A stretch of DNA of 64,000 nt from Streptomyces djakartensis (lineage in GTDB: Bacteria > Actinomycetota > Actinomycetes > Streptomycetales > Streptomycetaceae). The notes under the pieces were generated by a model, which searched no databases, was not told the origin of the DNA, and saw nothing but the letters and a program-made list of their open reading frames with translations. The translations under genes were made by a program, and so were the position numbers. Positions within the stretch are counted from its first letter, which is position 1; each line of letters begins with the position of its first letter. Below, one piece after another: positions 35,197-43,942 of the stretch. The stretch spans positions 1-64,000 of the forward strand of contig NZ_BMWE01000012.1 in NCBI RefSeq assembly GCF_014651075.1, given 5' to 3'.

Positions 35197-35239
35197 GGTG
35201 CCCCCTGCTCGAGCGAAGCCGAGAGCTCGGGGAGCGTAC
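35197..35239 (+). repeat. Interspersed repeat copy (intergenic)
   Basis: This segment contains GCTCGAGCGAAGCCGAGAGC followed by GGGGAGCGTAC and matches the minus strand of 8473-8516. Its arms can form an imperfect hairpin. It is a member of a short repeat family that I recall as common between Streptomyces genes. Confidence 0.6.
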
Positions 35240-35294
35240 TCCCGGCGTGCCCGGCGTGCCCGGCGTCGCGGGGCAGGCGGGACTTCGCGGATGT

Positions 35295-36230
35295 CTAGGC
35301 CCGCGGCTTCGGGCGGACCTGGGTGAGCGCGGCTCCCGTCAGGACGATCACCGCCCCGACCGGCGTCGACCACGTGAGCGACTCGCCGAGGAGTGCGACG
35401 CCCGCCGCTGTGGCGATGACCGGGATGAAGTACGTGACCATCTGGGCGGTCGTCGGGCCGACCTCGGCGACCAGGCCGTACTGGAGGAGAACGGCGAGGC
35501 CCGTGCCCAGCGCTCCCAGGGCGGCGATCGCGAGCAGCGGCGTCAGGGACAGGCGTGTGGGCAGGGTCGTGAACAGCGGGGTGGCGACGGCCAGTTGAGC
35601 GGTGGCCAGCAGCAACTGCGCGCCGGTCATCGACAGGTGCGAGTGGCCGGTGCCGGCCAGGGTGCGGCGGACGTGGATCCAGCCGACCGGGTAGCTGAGA
35701 GAGGCCAGCAGGGCCAGTGCCGTGCCGGTGGCGTCCAGGCCGTTGAATCCCTGCCAGGCGCCCAGCACCGTGAGCACCCCGAGGAAGCCGAGACCGAGCC
35801 CTGCGACCCGCACCCGGGTCGGGCGGTCCTCCGACAGGGCGACGAGCGACAGCGCCATGCCCCACAGCGGCGAGGTCGCGTTGCAGATGCCCGCCAGCGT
35901 GGACGGGATGGTCAGCTCGGCGTACGCGAACAGCGAGAACGGCAGGGCGTTGAGCAGGAACGCGGAGATCGTCAGATGCCCCCAGACCCGCGCCCCGCGC
36001 GGCAGCCGCTCACGTCGCACCGCCATGGCGATGGCCAGCACCGCCGTGCCGAACACCAGCCTGCCGAGCGTGACCTGGAACGGGGCGTATCCCTGGGTGC
36101 CCACCTTGATCAGGAGGAAGCTGAAGCCCCAGATCAGGGACAGGGCGGCGAAGCGGAGACGCCAGTCGAGGCGGCGGGGCAGGTGGCTCGACGTGGTCGT
36201 GACCCGGGCGGTAGGGGTGACGGTGCTCAT
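35295..36230 (-). CDS. EamA-family transporter (drug/metabolite superfamily)
   Basis: This 311-aa membrane protein has ten predicted helices in two EamA repeats. Characteristic parts are WGFSFLLIKVGTQGYAPFQV in the first helix pair and GLVAEVGPTTAQMVTYFIPV in the ninth. The family exports metabolites or amino acids; the substrate is unknown. It is divergent from a LysR gene across 75 bp, so that regulator probably controls it. ATG 36230 is chosen because an upstream extension has no membrane or domain character. Confidence 0.87.
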   Translation of the reverse strand: MSTVTPTARVTTTSSHLPRRLDWRLRFAALSLIWGFSFLLIKVGTQGYAPFQVTLGRLVFGTAVLAIAMAVRRERLPRGARVWGHLTISAFLLNALPFSLFAYAELTIPSTLAGICNATSPLWGMALSLVALSEDRPTRVRVAGLGLGFLGVLTVLGAWQGFNGLDATGTALALLASLSYPVGWIHVRRTLAGTGHSHLSMTGAQLLLATAQLAVATPLFTTLPTRLSLTPLLAIAALGALGTGLAVLLQYGLVAEVGPTTAQMVTYFIPVIATAAGVALLGESLTWSTPVGAVIVLTGAALTQVRPKPRA

Positions 36231-36305
36231 GGCGGCCACGATGCTGGACGGCAACCTCGTAGCACAATCGAGATTTCGCACCGGATACCGCTTAGCATTG
36301 CTTAC

Positions 36306-37208
36306 GTGTTGAATCTGGAGCGCCTGCGCACCCTCGACGCCCTCGCCCGGCACGGCTCGGTCAGTGGCGCGGCCGAGGCGCTGCACATCACGACATCCGC
36401 CGTCTCCCAGCAGATGTCGAAGCTGGAGCGGGAGGTCGGCCAGCAACTCCTCGCCAAGAACGGCCGGGGCGTGCGGCTCACCGACGCCGGCCGGCTGCTC
36501 GCCGAGCACGCCGCGCGCATCCTGTCCCAGGTCGAACTCGCCCAGTCCGACCTGGAGGCGCAGCGCGGGCAGGTCGTCGGCGAGCTCAGGCTGTCGGCGT
36601 TCCCGACCGCCGCGCGCGGACTGTTCCCGTTCGCGCTGTCCGCGCTGCGCGAGCGGCACCCGGCGCTGCGACTGCGCTCCTGCGAGCTGGAACCGGAGAA
36701 CGGCATCGCCGGAGTGGTGCGCGGCGACCTCGACCTGGCCGTGGTGCTCGACTGGTACAACAAGCCGATGGCGCTGCCCGACGGCCTGGTCAAGGCGCCG
36801 ATCCTGGACGACCCGGCCCATGTCGCCATGCCGGAGGACCACCGGCTGGCCGACCGGGACGAGGTGGACCTCGCCGAGTTCGCCGACGACGAGTGGATCA
36901 CCTGGGGCGAGGGCGAGTTCTGCCACGAGTGGCTGATGTTCACGCTCCGCTCGAAGGGCATCGAGCCGATCGTCGGCCACCGCGCCGCCGAGAACCACAC
37001 GCAGCTCGCACTGGTCGCCGCCGGCCTCGGCGTGTGCGTCGCCCCGCTGCTCGGCCGCCGCCCGGTGCCCGCCGGGGTCGTGACCGTCCCGGTGCGGCAG
37101 CGGGTCCGGCGGCACGTGTACGTCGTCTGGCGCGCGGACGCCGACCGCCGCCCGTCGATCCGGGCGGCGGTGAAGGCCCTGCAGGCGGCGGGGGAGCGCG
37201 TCGGCTGA
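36306..37208 (+). CDS. LysR-family transcriptional regulator
   Basis: This 300-aa regulator has a LysR helix-turn-helix in residues 1-62 (NLERLRTLDALARHGSVSGA, then TSAVSQQMSKLEREVG) and an effector-binding domain from about 90. The GTG at 36306 gives the conserved N-terminus; no ribosome binding site is present and the AT-rich sequence just before it suggests a leaderless or near-leaderless transcript. The intergenic region contains AGCA-t-TGCT (36294-36302). The probable target is the divergent EamA exporter gene. Confidence 0.9.
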   Translation: MLNLERLRTLDALARHGSVSGAAEALHITTSAVSQQMSKLEREVGQQLLAKNGRGVRLTDAGRLLAEHAARILSQVELAQSDLEAQRGQVVGELRLSAFPTAARGLFPFALSALRERHPALRLRSCELEPENGIAGVVRGDLDLAVVLDWYNKPMALPDGLVKAPILDDPAHVAMPEDHRLADRDEVDLAEFADDEWITWGEGEFCHEWLMFTLRSKGIEPIVGHRAAENHTQLALVAAGLGVCVAPLLGRRPVPAGVVTVPVRQRVRRHVYVVWRADADRRPSIRAAVKALQAAGERVG

Positions 37209-37220
37209 CCCGGCCCGGTG

Positions 37221-37691
37221 CTACCGCCCACCCAGCTTGCGGAAGTCCCAGGAGACGATCTTTTGCGGGGTCAGACGCAGCCAGGCGTGCCGGCCGTCGT
37301 GCGGCATCTCCTCCAGGCCGAAGTTCTTCCGCGCGAACAGCATCTCGGGCACGTCGAGTTCGGCGCGCAGCTCGCCGGTGCGCGGTATCTCCCCCACGAA
37401 CTCGACGGTCCCGGACAACTCCGCGCCGCGCAGCTCGTCGTACTCCTCGCCGGTGTCGACCACGATGGCCACCCGCGGGTCGCGCCGCAGGTCGGTCCAC
37501 CGCTTGCTGCGCACCACGGAGTACAGCCACATCGAGGTGCCGTCCCAGGCGAACCACAGCGTGCTCACGTGCGGGGCGCCGTCGGCCGAGACCGTGGCGA
37601 CCCGGCAGGTGCGCTGCGTGGTGAGGAAATCGTCCAGCTCACCCGGCGTCATCATGATCTTCCGGCCCCGGCGCTGCTGCGTGACGGTCAT
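37221..37691 (-). CDS. PPOX-class split-barrel flavin/F420-binding protein
   Basis: This 156-aa protein has the pyridoxamine oxidase-like barrel: QRTCRVATVSADGAPHVSTL (about 28-47), MWLYSVVRSKRWTDLRRDPR (about 56-75) and a conserved C-terminal WDFRKLGGR. Actinobacterial relatives of this size often use F420, but the cofactor cannot be told from sequence alone. ATG 37691 follows a GGGGGAG ribosome binding site. It is convergent with the LysR gene 12 bp away. Confidence 0.8.
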   Translation of the reverse strand: MTVTQQRRGRKIMMTPGELDDFLTTQRTCRVATVSADGAPHVSTLWFAWDGTSMWLYSVVRSKRWTDLRRDPRVAIVVDTGEEYDELRGAELSGTVEFVGEIPRTGELRAELDVPEMLFARKNFGLEEMPHDGRHAWLRLTPQKIVSWDFRKLGGR

Positions 37692-37829
37692 GCTCCCCCT
37701 CTTTCGTTCTCTCACGTCGTGCCAGAGGAGATCCTCTGACATCACGTCAGAAAAGGATGGGTTCTCTTCCGTCCGCGCGCAACGGTGGCTACGCTCGCCC
37801 GACCCGCCGCCGGCGCCCAGGGGGAAACC

Positions 37830-38483
37830 GTGCCCTCGTACCAGGAGCTCAGCGAACTGCTCGATCCGCCGACCACCGTGCTGCTCACCGTCGAGTGCCA
37901 GGAAGGCGTCGTCGGAGCGGACAGCGCGCTGCCCGAACTCGCCGAGGCCGCCCGCTGCGGCGGGATGCTCGCCAACGTCGCCCGGCTGGTGGCGGCCGCC
38001 CACGCGGCCGGTGTCCAGGTCGTCCACGCCATCGCCGAACGCCGCCCGGACGGCCGGGGCGCCAGCCGCAACGCCCGCCTCTTCCGCGCCGCCGCACGCC
38101 TGCCCGTCCAGCAGCTCACCGGCACACCCGCGGTACGTGTCGCGGCCCCGATCGACATCGCCGCGGAGGACCTGGTCGTGCGGCGCCTGCACGGGCTGTC
38201 GCCGCTCCAGGGCACCGACGTCGACCCGCTGCTGCGCAACCTCGGCTGCCGCACGCTGATCGTCACCGGGGTCTCGGCCAACGTGGCGGTCCCCAACACC
38301 GTGTTCGACGCCGTGAACCGCGGCTACACCGCCGTCGTCCCGGCGGACGCCATCGCGGGAGTGCCGTCCGGCTACACTCCCGCGATGATCCGCCACACCC
38401 TCGCGTTGGTCGCCACGGTCGCGACCACGGACGAGGTCCTGGCGTGCCTCACGCGCCCGCGCGACGGGCTCAGGCGAGGGTGA
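37830..38483 (+). CDS. Isochorismatase-fold protein lacking the catalytic cysteine
   Basis: This 217-aa cysteine-hydrolase-fold protein has VLLTVECQEGVVG at the position of the catalytic Asp (Glu here). The nucleophile motif reads TGVSANVAVPNTVFDA, with Ala where the Cys normally stands. The cis-peptide strand VIVTG-type segment is kept. It is therefore unlikely to be a standard isochorismatase or nicotinamidase. The start at GTG 37830 follows AGGGGGA; GTG 37785 is an alternative that adds 15 residues. Its last 14 bp overlap the convergent Rieske gene. Confidence 0.75.
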   Translation: MPSYQELSELLDPPTTVLLTVECQEGVVGADSALPELAEAARCGGMLANVARLVAAAHAAGVQVVHAIAERRPDGRGASRNARLFRAAARLPVQQLTGTPAVRVAAPIDIAAEDLVVRRLHGLSPLQGTDVDPLLRNLGCRTLIVTGVSANVAVPNTVFDAVNRGYTAVVPADAIAGVPSGYTPAMIRHTLALVATVATTDEVLACLTRPRDGLRRG

Positions 38484-38958
38484 TCGAGTCCCCGTCGACA
38501 GTGATCTTCATCGCCGGCAGCGGTTTGGTCGCCGGGCCGCTCTTCACGCTGCCGTCGGTGATCGAGAAGTTGCTGTTGTGGCAGGGACAGTTGATGACGC
38601 CGTCGGCGATGCTCTTCACCGCGCAGCCCTGGTGGGTGCAGGTGGCCGAGAACGCCTTGAACTCGCCCGCGGTCGGCTGCGTCACGACCACCTTCTGGTC
38701 GGCGAAGACCTTCCCGCCGCCCTCCGGGATGTCCGCGGTCGACGCGAGCGCGTTACCGGCCGCCGCGCCGCCACCGCTCGACGGGGAGCCGCCCGCCCCC
38801 TGATCCCCCTGGGCCGTGCCGGAGGAGTCGACGGAGCCGGAGGAGTCGTCCGAGCCTCCGCACGCGGTCAGCGCGGCGGCGAGGCCCGCCGCTCCGGCCG
38901 CCGCCACGACGGTACGACGGGCCGGTCCCGATGCGGGCTGGAGCGATGCGCTGGTCAT
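38470..38958 (-). CDS. Rieske 2Fe-2S lipoprotein
   Basis: This 162-aa protein would be a membrane-attached electron carrier on the outer face. A twin-arginine-type signal (ARRTVVAAAGAAG) leads to the lipobox LTAC (about residue 31), followed by a Ser/Gly-rich linker. The Rieske domain has CTHQGC and CPCHNSNF, which supply the two Cys and two His ligands of the cluster. Tat export fits a cofactor-loaded protein. No oxygenase or cytochrome partner gene is adjacent. ATG start within MTSASLQ. Confidence 0.9.
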   Translation of the reverse strand: MTSASLQPASGPARRTVVAAAGAAGLAAALTACGGSDDSSGSVDSSGTAQGDQGAGGSPSSGGGAAAGNALASTADIPEGGGKVFADQKVVVTQPTAGEFKAFSATCTHQGCAVKSIADGVINCPCHNSNFSITDGSVKSGPATKPLPAMKITVDGDSITLA

Positions 38959-39161
38959 ACTGGCGTTTCCCTTCGGGAGGCTTGCGATGATCTGCCGGGA
39001 GGTACGGTCCGGGCGGACCGCCTGTTCAGACGGTGTCGAAATCCTGACCCGGCCGGAAGCGGTTGTGGACAAAACCACTCTGTCGGCTGGCTGCCGGTTT
39101 CCCGCCACCCCGACCGCGAAGTCGGCGCCGCCGCCGGCCGCCGCGTCAGTAACCTGGGGCG

Positions 39162-39917
39162 ATGCTCAAGGAAGTGATCGCGACCCGGTTCATCGCGCCC
39201 CTGCGGGAGGGCGGTTCGCTGCCGGGACTCGTCGAGGCCGACGACCTCAGGACGTACGTCCTGAAGTTCACCGGCGCGGGGCAGGGCCGCAAGACGCTCG
39301 TCGCCGAGGTGGTCTGCGGGGAACTCGCCCGCCGGCTGGGGCTGCGGGTGCCGCGCCTGGTCACGGTCGAGCTCGACCCGGAGCTGGGGCTCGCCGAACC
39401 CGACCAGGAGGTGCAGAACCTGCTCAGGTCCAGCGGCGGCACCAACCTCGGCATGGGGTTCCTCTCCGGTGCCCTCGGCTTCGACCCGCTCGCGTTCCCG
39501 GTGAGCCCCGGGGAAGCAGGGCGGATCGTCTGGTTCGACGCGCTGGTCAACAACGTGGACCGGTCCTGGCGCAACCCCAACCTGCTGATGTGGCGGGGCG
39601 AGTTGTGGCTCGTCGACCACGGCGCGACCATGATCTGGCACCACAACTGGCCCGGCGCCGAGGTCTCCGCGGCCCGGCCGTACGACGCCTCCGACCACGC
39701 CCTGGCGCCCTTCGCGCCCGATGTCGCCTCCGCGGCGGCCGAGTTGGCGCCGCTCGTCACCGAGGAACTGCTCGCCGACGTCACGGCCCGCGTACCGGAC
39801 GCCTGGCTGACGGGCGAGCCCGGCTTCGGCGCACCGGACGACCTGAGGCGGGCCTACGCGCGCCCGCTGCTCGCACGGGCCGCCGTCATCCACGACCGCA
39901 TCCAGGGGATCAAGTGA
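39162..39917 (+). CDS. HipA-like kinase
   Basis: This 251-aa protein matches the C-terminal kinase core of HipA. Visible are an ATP-binding Lys (K35 in VLKFTGAGQG), the Glu helix (LVAEVVCGELAR, about 46-57), a catalytic loop NNVDRSWRNPN (D133, N138) and a metal-binding VDHG (D152). The usual N-terminal HipA subdomain of about 100 residues is absent, and there is no HipB-like DNA-binding partner. Instead a DUF3037 gene overlaps its stop (GTGA), so the two are translationally coupled. HipA kinases phosphorylate aminoacyl-tRNA synthetases; the target here is unknown. Confidence 0.8.
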   Translation: MLKEVIATRFIAPLREGGSLPGLVEADDLRTYVLKFTGAGQGRKTLVAEVVCGELARRLGLRVPRLVTVELDPELGLAEPDQEVQNLLRSSGGTNLGMGFLSGALGFDPLAFPVSPGEAGRIVWFDALVNNVDRSWRNPNLLMWRGELWLVDHGATMIWHHNWPGAEVSAARPYDASDHALAPFAPDVASAAAELAPLVTEELLADVTARVPDAWLTGEPGFGAPDDLRRAYARPLLARAAVIHDRIQGIK

Positions 39918-40327
39918 GCGACCGGCACATCATCAAGGGCGGGCCGCGGGCCCTTCAGGTCTACGAGTACGCCGTCCTGCGCGTCGTCCCGCGCGTCGAG
40001 CGCGGCGAGTGCATCAACGCCGGTGTGCTCGTCTACTGCCGTGCCGAGTCCTACGTCGGCGCCCGCACCCACCTCGACGAGGCACGCCTGCGGGCCCTCG
40101 ACCCCCAGGCGGACGTGGCCGGCGTCCACGCCGCCCTGCGGGCCGTGGAGGGCGTCTGCGCGGGCGGCACCGCGGCAGGCCAGGCCTCGGGCGACGACCC
40201 CGGCCGCCGCTTCCGCTGGCTCGTCGCCCCCCGCTCGACCATCGTCCAGCCCGGTCCCGTGCACACCGGTCTCACCGCGGACCCGGCAGCGGAGACCGAG
40301 CGGCTGCTGGACCTGCTGGTGCGGTGA
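39914..40327 (+). CDS. DUF3037 protein paired with the HipA-like kinase
   Basis: This 137-aa protein has YEYAVLRVVPRVERGECINAGVLVY near the N-terminus, typical of DUF3037, and RFRWLVAPRSTIVQPGPVHTG further on. No enzymatic motif is obvious. The GTG start lies inside the stop of the kinase gene, which implies fixed stoichiometry and probably a physical complex. It could be an antitoxin, substrate or adaptor of the kinase, but this is inference. Confidence 0.8.
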   Translation: MSDRHIIKGGPRALQVYEYAVLRVVPRVERGECINAGVLVYCRAESYVGARTHLDEARLRALDPQADVAGVHAALRAVEGVCAGGTAAGQASGDDPGRRFRWLVAPRSTIVQPGPVHTGLTADPAAETERLLDLLVR

Positions 40328-40500
40328 GCGGCCGGGCGCCGGGCCAGGGCCGATCGGGTGGCCGGGCGGGGGTCGCCGCAGCCGGGAGGGGGAAGGGCGG
40401 GGTGCACCGGGCATCGTGAGCCCGGGTGATGGATCACATGCCGCGCCCTGCCGTTGACACCGCGTGCCAGGGCTTCTAGCGTCACACCCACTGAAGGTAC

Positions 40501-40514
40501 TAAGCGGTCGCTCA
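40501..40514. promoter_or_regulatory. Imperfect palindrome TAAGCGGTCGCTCA
   Basis: The AGCG/CGCT core forms a 10-of-14 palindrome 17 bp before the fabG-like start codon. Similar AAGCG-CGCTT sites are typical TetR-family operators in actinobacterial fatty-acid gene regions. No TetR gene is in this window. Confidence 0.45.
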
Positions 40515-40531
40515 CCTGAGGAGAAGCAGTC

Positions 40532-41293
40532 ATGTCCACCACTGAGCAGCGGGTCGCCGTCGTCACCGGTGCCGCGCGCGGGATCGGCGCCGCCACCGCC
40601 GTACGCCTGGCCGCCGAGGGCCGTGCCGTCGCCGTGCTCGACCTCGACGAGGCGGCCTGCAAGGACACCGTCGAGAAGATCATCGCCGCCGGCGGCAGGG
40701 CCATCGCGGTCGGCTGTGACGTCTCCGACGAGGCGCAGGTCGAGGCAGCCGTCGCGCGCGTCGCCGCGGAGCTCGGCGCGCCCACGATTCTGGTCAACAA
40801 CGCGGGCGTGCTCCGTGACAACCTGCTGTTCAAGATGAGCGTCTCCGACTGGGACACCGTCATGAACGTGCACCTGCGCGGCGCCTTCCTGATGTCCAAG
40901 GCCTGCCAGAAGCACATGGTGGACGCGGGATTCGGGCGGATCGTCAACCTGTCCTCGTCGTCCGCGCTCGGCAACCGCGGCCAGGTCAACTACTCCGCCG
41001 CCAAGGCGGGGCTCCAGGGCTTCACCAAGACCCTCGCCAAGGAGCTCGGCAAGTTCGGCGTCACCGCCAACGCCGTCGCCCCCGGTTTCATCGCCACCGA
41101 GATGACCAAGGCCACCGCCGAGCGCGTCGGCATGGGCTTCGAGGACTTCAAGGCCGCCGCCGCCACTCAGATCCCGGTCGCCCGGGTCGGCGAGCCGGAC
41201 GACATCGCCAACGCCATCGCCTTCTTCACGGGCGAGGCGGCCGGGTTCGTCTCCGGCCAGGTGCTGTACGTGGCCGGCGGACCGCTCGACTAG
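40532..41293 (+). CDS. Short-chain dehydrogenase, FabG-like 3-oxoacyl reductase
   Basis: This 253-aa NAD(P)-dependent reductase has the cofactor motif TGAARGIG (about 13-20), NNAG (about 89-92), the catalytic Ser in NLSSSSALGN, and Y-x3-K in NYSAAKAG. The closest functional class is the FabG-type beta-ketoacyl reductase. The neighbouring second reductase suggests use in fatty acid or related catabolism rather than the primary fatty acid synthase. ATG follows GAGGAGAAG. It is 10 bp from the next gene, so the two form an operon. Confidence 0.85.
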   Translation: MSTTEQRVAVVTGAARGIGAATAVRLAAEGRAVAVLDLDEAACKDTVEKIIAAGGRAIAVGCDVSDEAQVEAAVARVAAELGAPTILVNNAGVLRDNLLFKMSVSDWDTVMNVHLRGAFLMSKACQKHMVDAGFGRIVNLSSSSALGNRGQVNYSAAKAGLQGFTKTLAKELGKFGVTANAVAPGFIATEMTKATAERVGMGFEDFKAAAATQIPVARVGEPDDIANAIAFFTGEAAGFVSGQVLYVAGGPLD

Positions 41294-41303
41294 GGGACGG
41301 GAC

Positions 41304-42062
41304 ATGACTTCCGTGGAACTCTCCGGCAAGGCCGCGCTCGTCACGGGCGCCAGCCGCGGCATCGGCTACGGCGTGGCCGAGGCCCTCGTCGCACGCGGCG
41401 ACCGCGTGTGCATCACCGGCCGCAACGAGGACGCCCTCAAGGAGGCCGTCGAGCAGCTCGGCGCCGACCGCGCGATCTACGTCGTCGGCAAGGCGCACGA
41501 CGAAGCCCACCAGGCGGTCGCCGTCGAGCGCACGATGGAGGCCTTCGGCCGCCTCGACTTCCTGGTCAACAACGCCGGCACCAACCCGGTCTTCGGGCCG
41601 ATCGCCGACCTCGACCTGGACGTCGCGCGCAAGGTCTTCGAGACCAACGTGATCTCCGCGCTCGGCTTCGCCCAGAAGACCTGGCACGCCTGGCAGAAGG
41701 ACAACGGCGGCGCCATCGTCAACATCGCCTCGGTCGCGGGCCTGTCACCCTCGCCGTTCATCGGCGCGTACGGCGTCAGCAAGGCGGCGATGATCAACCT
41801 GACGGTGCAGCTCGCGCACGAGTACGCGCCCAGGGTGCGGGTCAACGCCATAGCCCCGGCCGTCGTGAAGACCAAGTTCGCCCAGGCCCTGTACGAGGGC
41901 CGGGAGGAGGAGGCCGCAGCGGCCTACCCGCTGGGCCGGCTCGGTGTGCCCTCCGACATCGGCGGCGCGGCCGCGTTCCTCACCTCCGGGCAGTCCGACT
42001 GGGTCACCGGTCAGACGCTCGTGGTGGACGGCGGCATCTTCCTCAACGCCGGCACGGGCTGA
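41304..42062 (+). CDS. Short-chain dehydrogenase/reductase family oxidoreductase
   Basis: This 252-aa second SDR has TGASRGIGYG (about 14-23), NNAGTNPVFG (about 88-97), a Ser in NIASVAGLSPSP, and Y-x3-K in YGVSKAAMI. It belongs to the same classical SDR class as the preceding gene but is clearly diverged from it. The exact substrate is unknown. It ends the operon: a strong terminator follows 33 bp after the stop. Confidence 0.87.
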   Translation: MTSVELSGKAALVTGASRGIGYGVAEALVARGDRVCITGRNEDALKEAVEQLGADRAIYVVGKAHDEAHQAVAVERTMEAFGRLDFLVNNAGTNPVFGPIADLDLDVARKVFETNVISALGFAQKTWHAWQKDNGGAIVNIASVAGLSPSPFIGAYGVSKAAMINLTVQLAHEYAPRVRVNAIAPAVVKTKFAQALYEGREEEAAAAYPLGRLGVPSDIGGAAAFLTSGQSDWVTGQTLVVDGGIFLNAGTG

Positions 42063-42095
42063 CGTGGACGCCGGCACGGACTGACGTACGCGGTT

Positions 42096-42131
42096 CGGCA
42101 TGGGCGCCCTGCTCGAGGGGCGCCCATGCCG
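42096..42131 (+). terminator. Terminator of the SDR operon
   Basis: A perfect 14-bp inverted repeat (42096-42109 with 42118-42131) with an 8-nt loop lies 33 bp after the second SDR stop. No U-run is present. Confidence 0.85.
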
Positions 42132-42271
42132 GGGCAAAGGTGACGCAAAGGGCGATGACAACGTCGTCAAAAATTTCGTGATCAAGGAGTCATCACCCGG
42201 GGAGAGCCAGCCGGCTCGGCACTGCGGTATGGTCTGCCGACCCTTGGTATGGCAGATCGAGGAGCGTGCGC

Positions 42272-43852
42272 GTGTTCAACCGGAACCGATGCCTGCGGCG
42301 GGTGGCGGCCATCGCGTCCATATCGTCCCTGGTCACCGGGTGCGGCGTCCTGTCGTCCGACACCCCGGAGGAGGAAGGGCCGATCGTCGTGGGCACCACC
42401 AGTACGCCCAGCACGCTGGACCCTGCCGCCTCCTGGGACAGTTCCTGGGAGCTGTTCCGCAACATCTACCAGACGCTCCTGAGCTATCCGACCGGTTCGA
42501 GCGAACCGCAGCCCGACGCCGCGGAGCAGTGCGGCTTCAGCGACTCCTCGAACCAGGTGTACCGCTGCGAGCTGCGCGAGGGCCTGAAGTTCTCCAACGG
42601 TGACGCGCTGGACGCCCAGGCCGTGAAGTACTCCTTCGATCGGATCCGCAAGATCAACGTCAATGGCGGCCCCGCCGGTCTGCTGGGCAGCCTCGAGCGG
42701 GTGCAGGCACCGAACGAGCGTGAGGTGATCTTCCACCTCAACAAGCCCGACGCCACCTTCCCGTTCGTACTGGCCACCCCCGCCATGTCGATCGTCTCCC
42801 CAAAGGCCTACCCGGCGGGTTCCCTGCACAAGGGCAGCGACGTCGTCGGTTCCGGGCCGTACAGCCTCGACTCGTACGACGAGGGCAAGGAGGCCGTCCT
42901 CGTCCGCAACAAGACCTACAACGGCTTCGCGAAGCGCCAGAACGACGCGGTCACCATCCGCTACTTCCAGGACTCCGGCGCCATGGTCAAGGCCCTGCGG
43001 GGCAAGCAGATCGACGTGACCTACCGCGGTCTGGCCGCCGGGGACGTGGTCGAGATCCAGGGTTCCAAGGACGAGGAGATCCAGCTGGTCGAGGGCACCG
43101 GCACGGACATCAACTACCTGGTGTTCAACCCGAAGGACCCCTGGGCCAAACAGAAGGCCGTGCGCCAGGCCGTCGCGCAGGTCGTCGACCGGGCGGCGAT
43201 CGCGCACAAGGTCTACCAGGACACCGTCGACCCGCTGTACTCCATGGTCCCCAAGGGCCTCACCGGCCACACCACGGGCTTCTTCGACGACTACGGCGAC
43301 CCGGATGTCGGCAAGGCCCGTCAGATCCTCACCCGCGCGGACATCACCCGGCGGGTCCCGCTCACCCTGTGGTACACCAGCGACCGCTACGGCTCCGAGA
43401 CCGCCGCGGAGTTCAAGGAGCTGGAGCGTCAGCTCGAGGATTCCGGCCTGTTCACGATCACTCTCAAGAGCCGCCCCTGGAAGACGTACGTCGAGGGATA
43501 CCAGAAGGGCGAGTACCCGGTGTTCGGGCGGGGCTGGTTCCCCGACTTCCCGGACGCCGAGAACTTCATCGCGCCCTTCGTCGGCGAGCAGAACGCCCTC
43601 GGCACGCCTTACCCGGCGCCCGAGATCACCGGAGACCTGCTGCCCCGGTCGCGCCGTGAGAGCGACCGCGCGAACGTGGAGAAGGAGTTCGAGGAGGCCC
43701 AGCGGATCCTCGTCGACGACGCGCGGCTGCTGCCGCTGTGGCAGGGCAGGCAGTACGTGGCGGCGAGCCGGGACGTCTCGGGCGCGGAGCGGGCCCTGGA
43801 CCCGTCGACGATCATGATGGTGTGGGAGCTGCACCGCAAGACCGCCTGGTAG
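42272..43852 (+). CDS. ABC transporter substrate-binding lipoprotein (family 5, peptide type)
   Basis: This 526-aa extracellular lipoprotein has a short basic N-terminus and the lipobox LVTGC (about residue 21). The family 5 segments are DAQAVKYSFDRIRKI and VVGSGPYSLDSYDEG. The family binds peptides or nickel for Opp/Dpp-type importers. No permease or ATPase genes are adjacent, so it is an orphan binding protein that must use transporters encoded elsewhere. GTG 42272 is preferred because GAGGAG (42259-42264) is 7 nt upstream; GTG 42266 would be too close. Confidence 0.87.
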   Translation: MFNRNRCLRRVAAIASISSLVTGCGVLSSDTPEEEGPIVVGTTSTPSTLDPAASWDSSWELFRNIYQTLLSYPTGSSEPQPDAAEQCGFSDSSNQVYRCELREGLKFSNGDALDAQAVKYSFDRIRKINVNGGPAGLLGSLERVQAPNEREVIFHLNKPDATFPFVLATPAMSIVSPKAYPAGSLHKGSDVVGSGPYSLDSYDEGKEAVLVRNKTYNGFAKRQNDAVTIRYFQDSGAMVKALRGKQIDVTYRGLAAGDVVEIQGSKDEEIQLVEGTGTDINYLVFNPKDPWAKQKAVRQAVAQVVDRAAIAHKVYQDTVDPLYSMVPKGLTGHTTGFFDDYGDPDVGKARQILTRADITRRVPLTLWYTSDRYGSETAAEFKELERQLEDSGLFTITLKSRPWKTYVEGYQKGEYPVFGRGWFPDFPDAENFIAPFVGEQNALGTPYPAPEITGDLLPRSRRESDRANVEKEFEEAQRILVDDARLLPLWQGRQYVAASRDVSGAERALDPSTIMMVWELHRKTAW

Positions 43853-43942
43853 CGGGCGGACCCGGGCTCCCCCGGCACGTTGTCAGTGGTCGCCGGTAGG
43901 TTCTGAGACCTGCAAGTGACCACACATCGTGAGGACGTTGAC

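Larger units (their letters stand above)
34953..35294. other. Repeat-rich intergenic region
   Basis: No gene is supported in these 342 bp between the MocR gene and the convergent EamA gene. It holds a long inverted repeat (35055-35140), a copy of an interspersed repeat (35197-35239), and three short tandem CCCGGCGTG units near 35240-35267. Confidence 0.7.

Noticed and set aside
35240..35267. Three tandem CCCGGCGTG units as a possible CRISPR or satellite
   Set aside because: Only three 9-bp units without spacers; too small for a CRISPR array.
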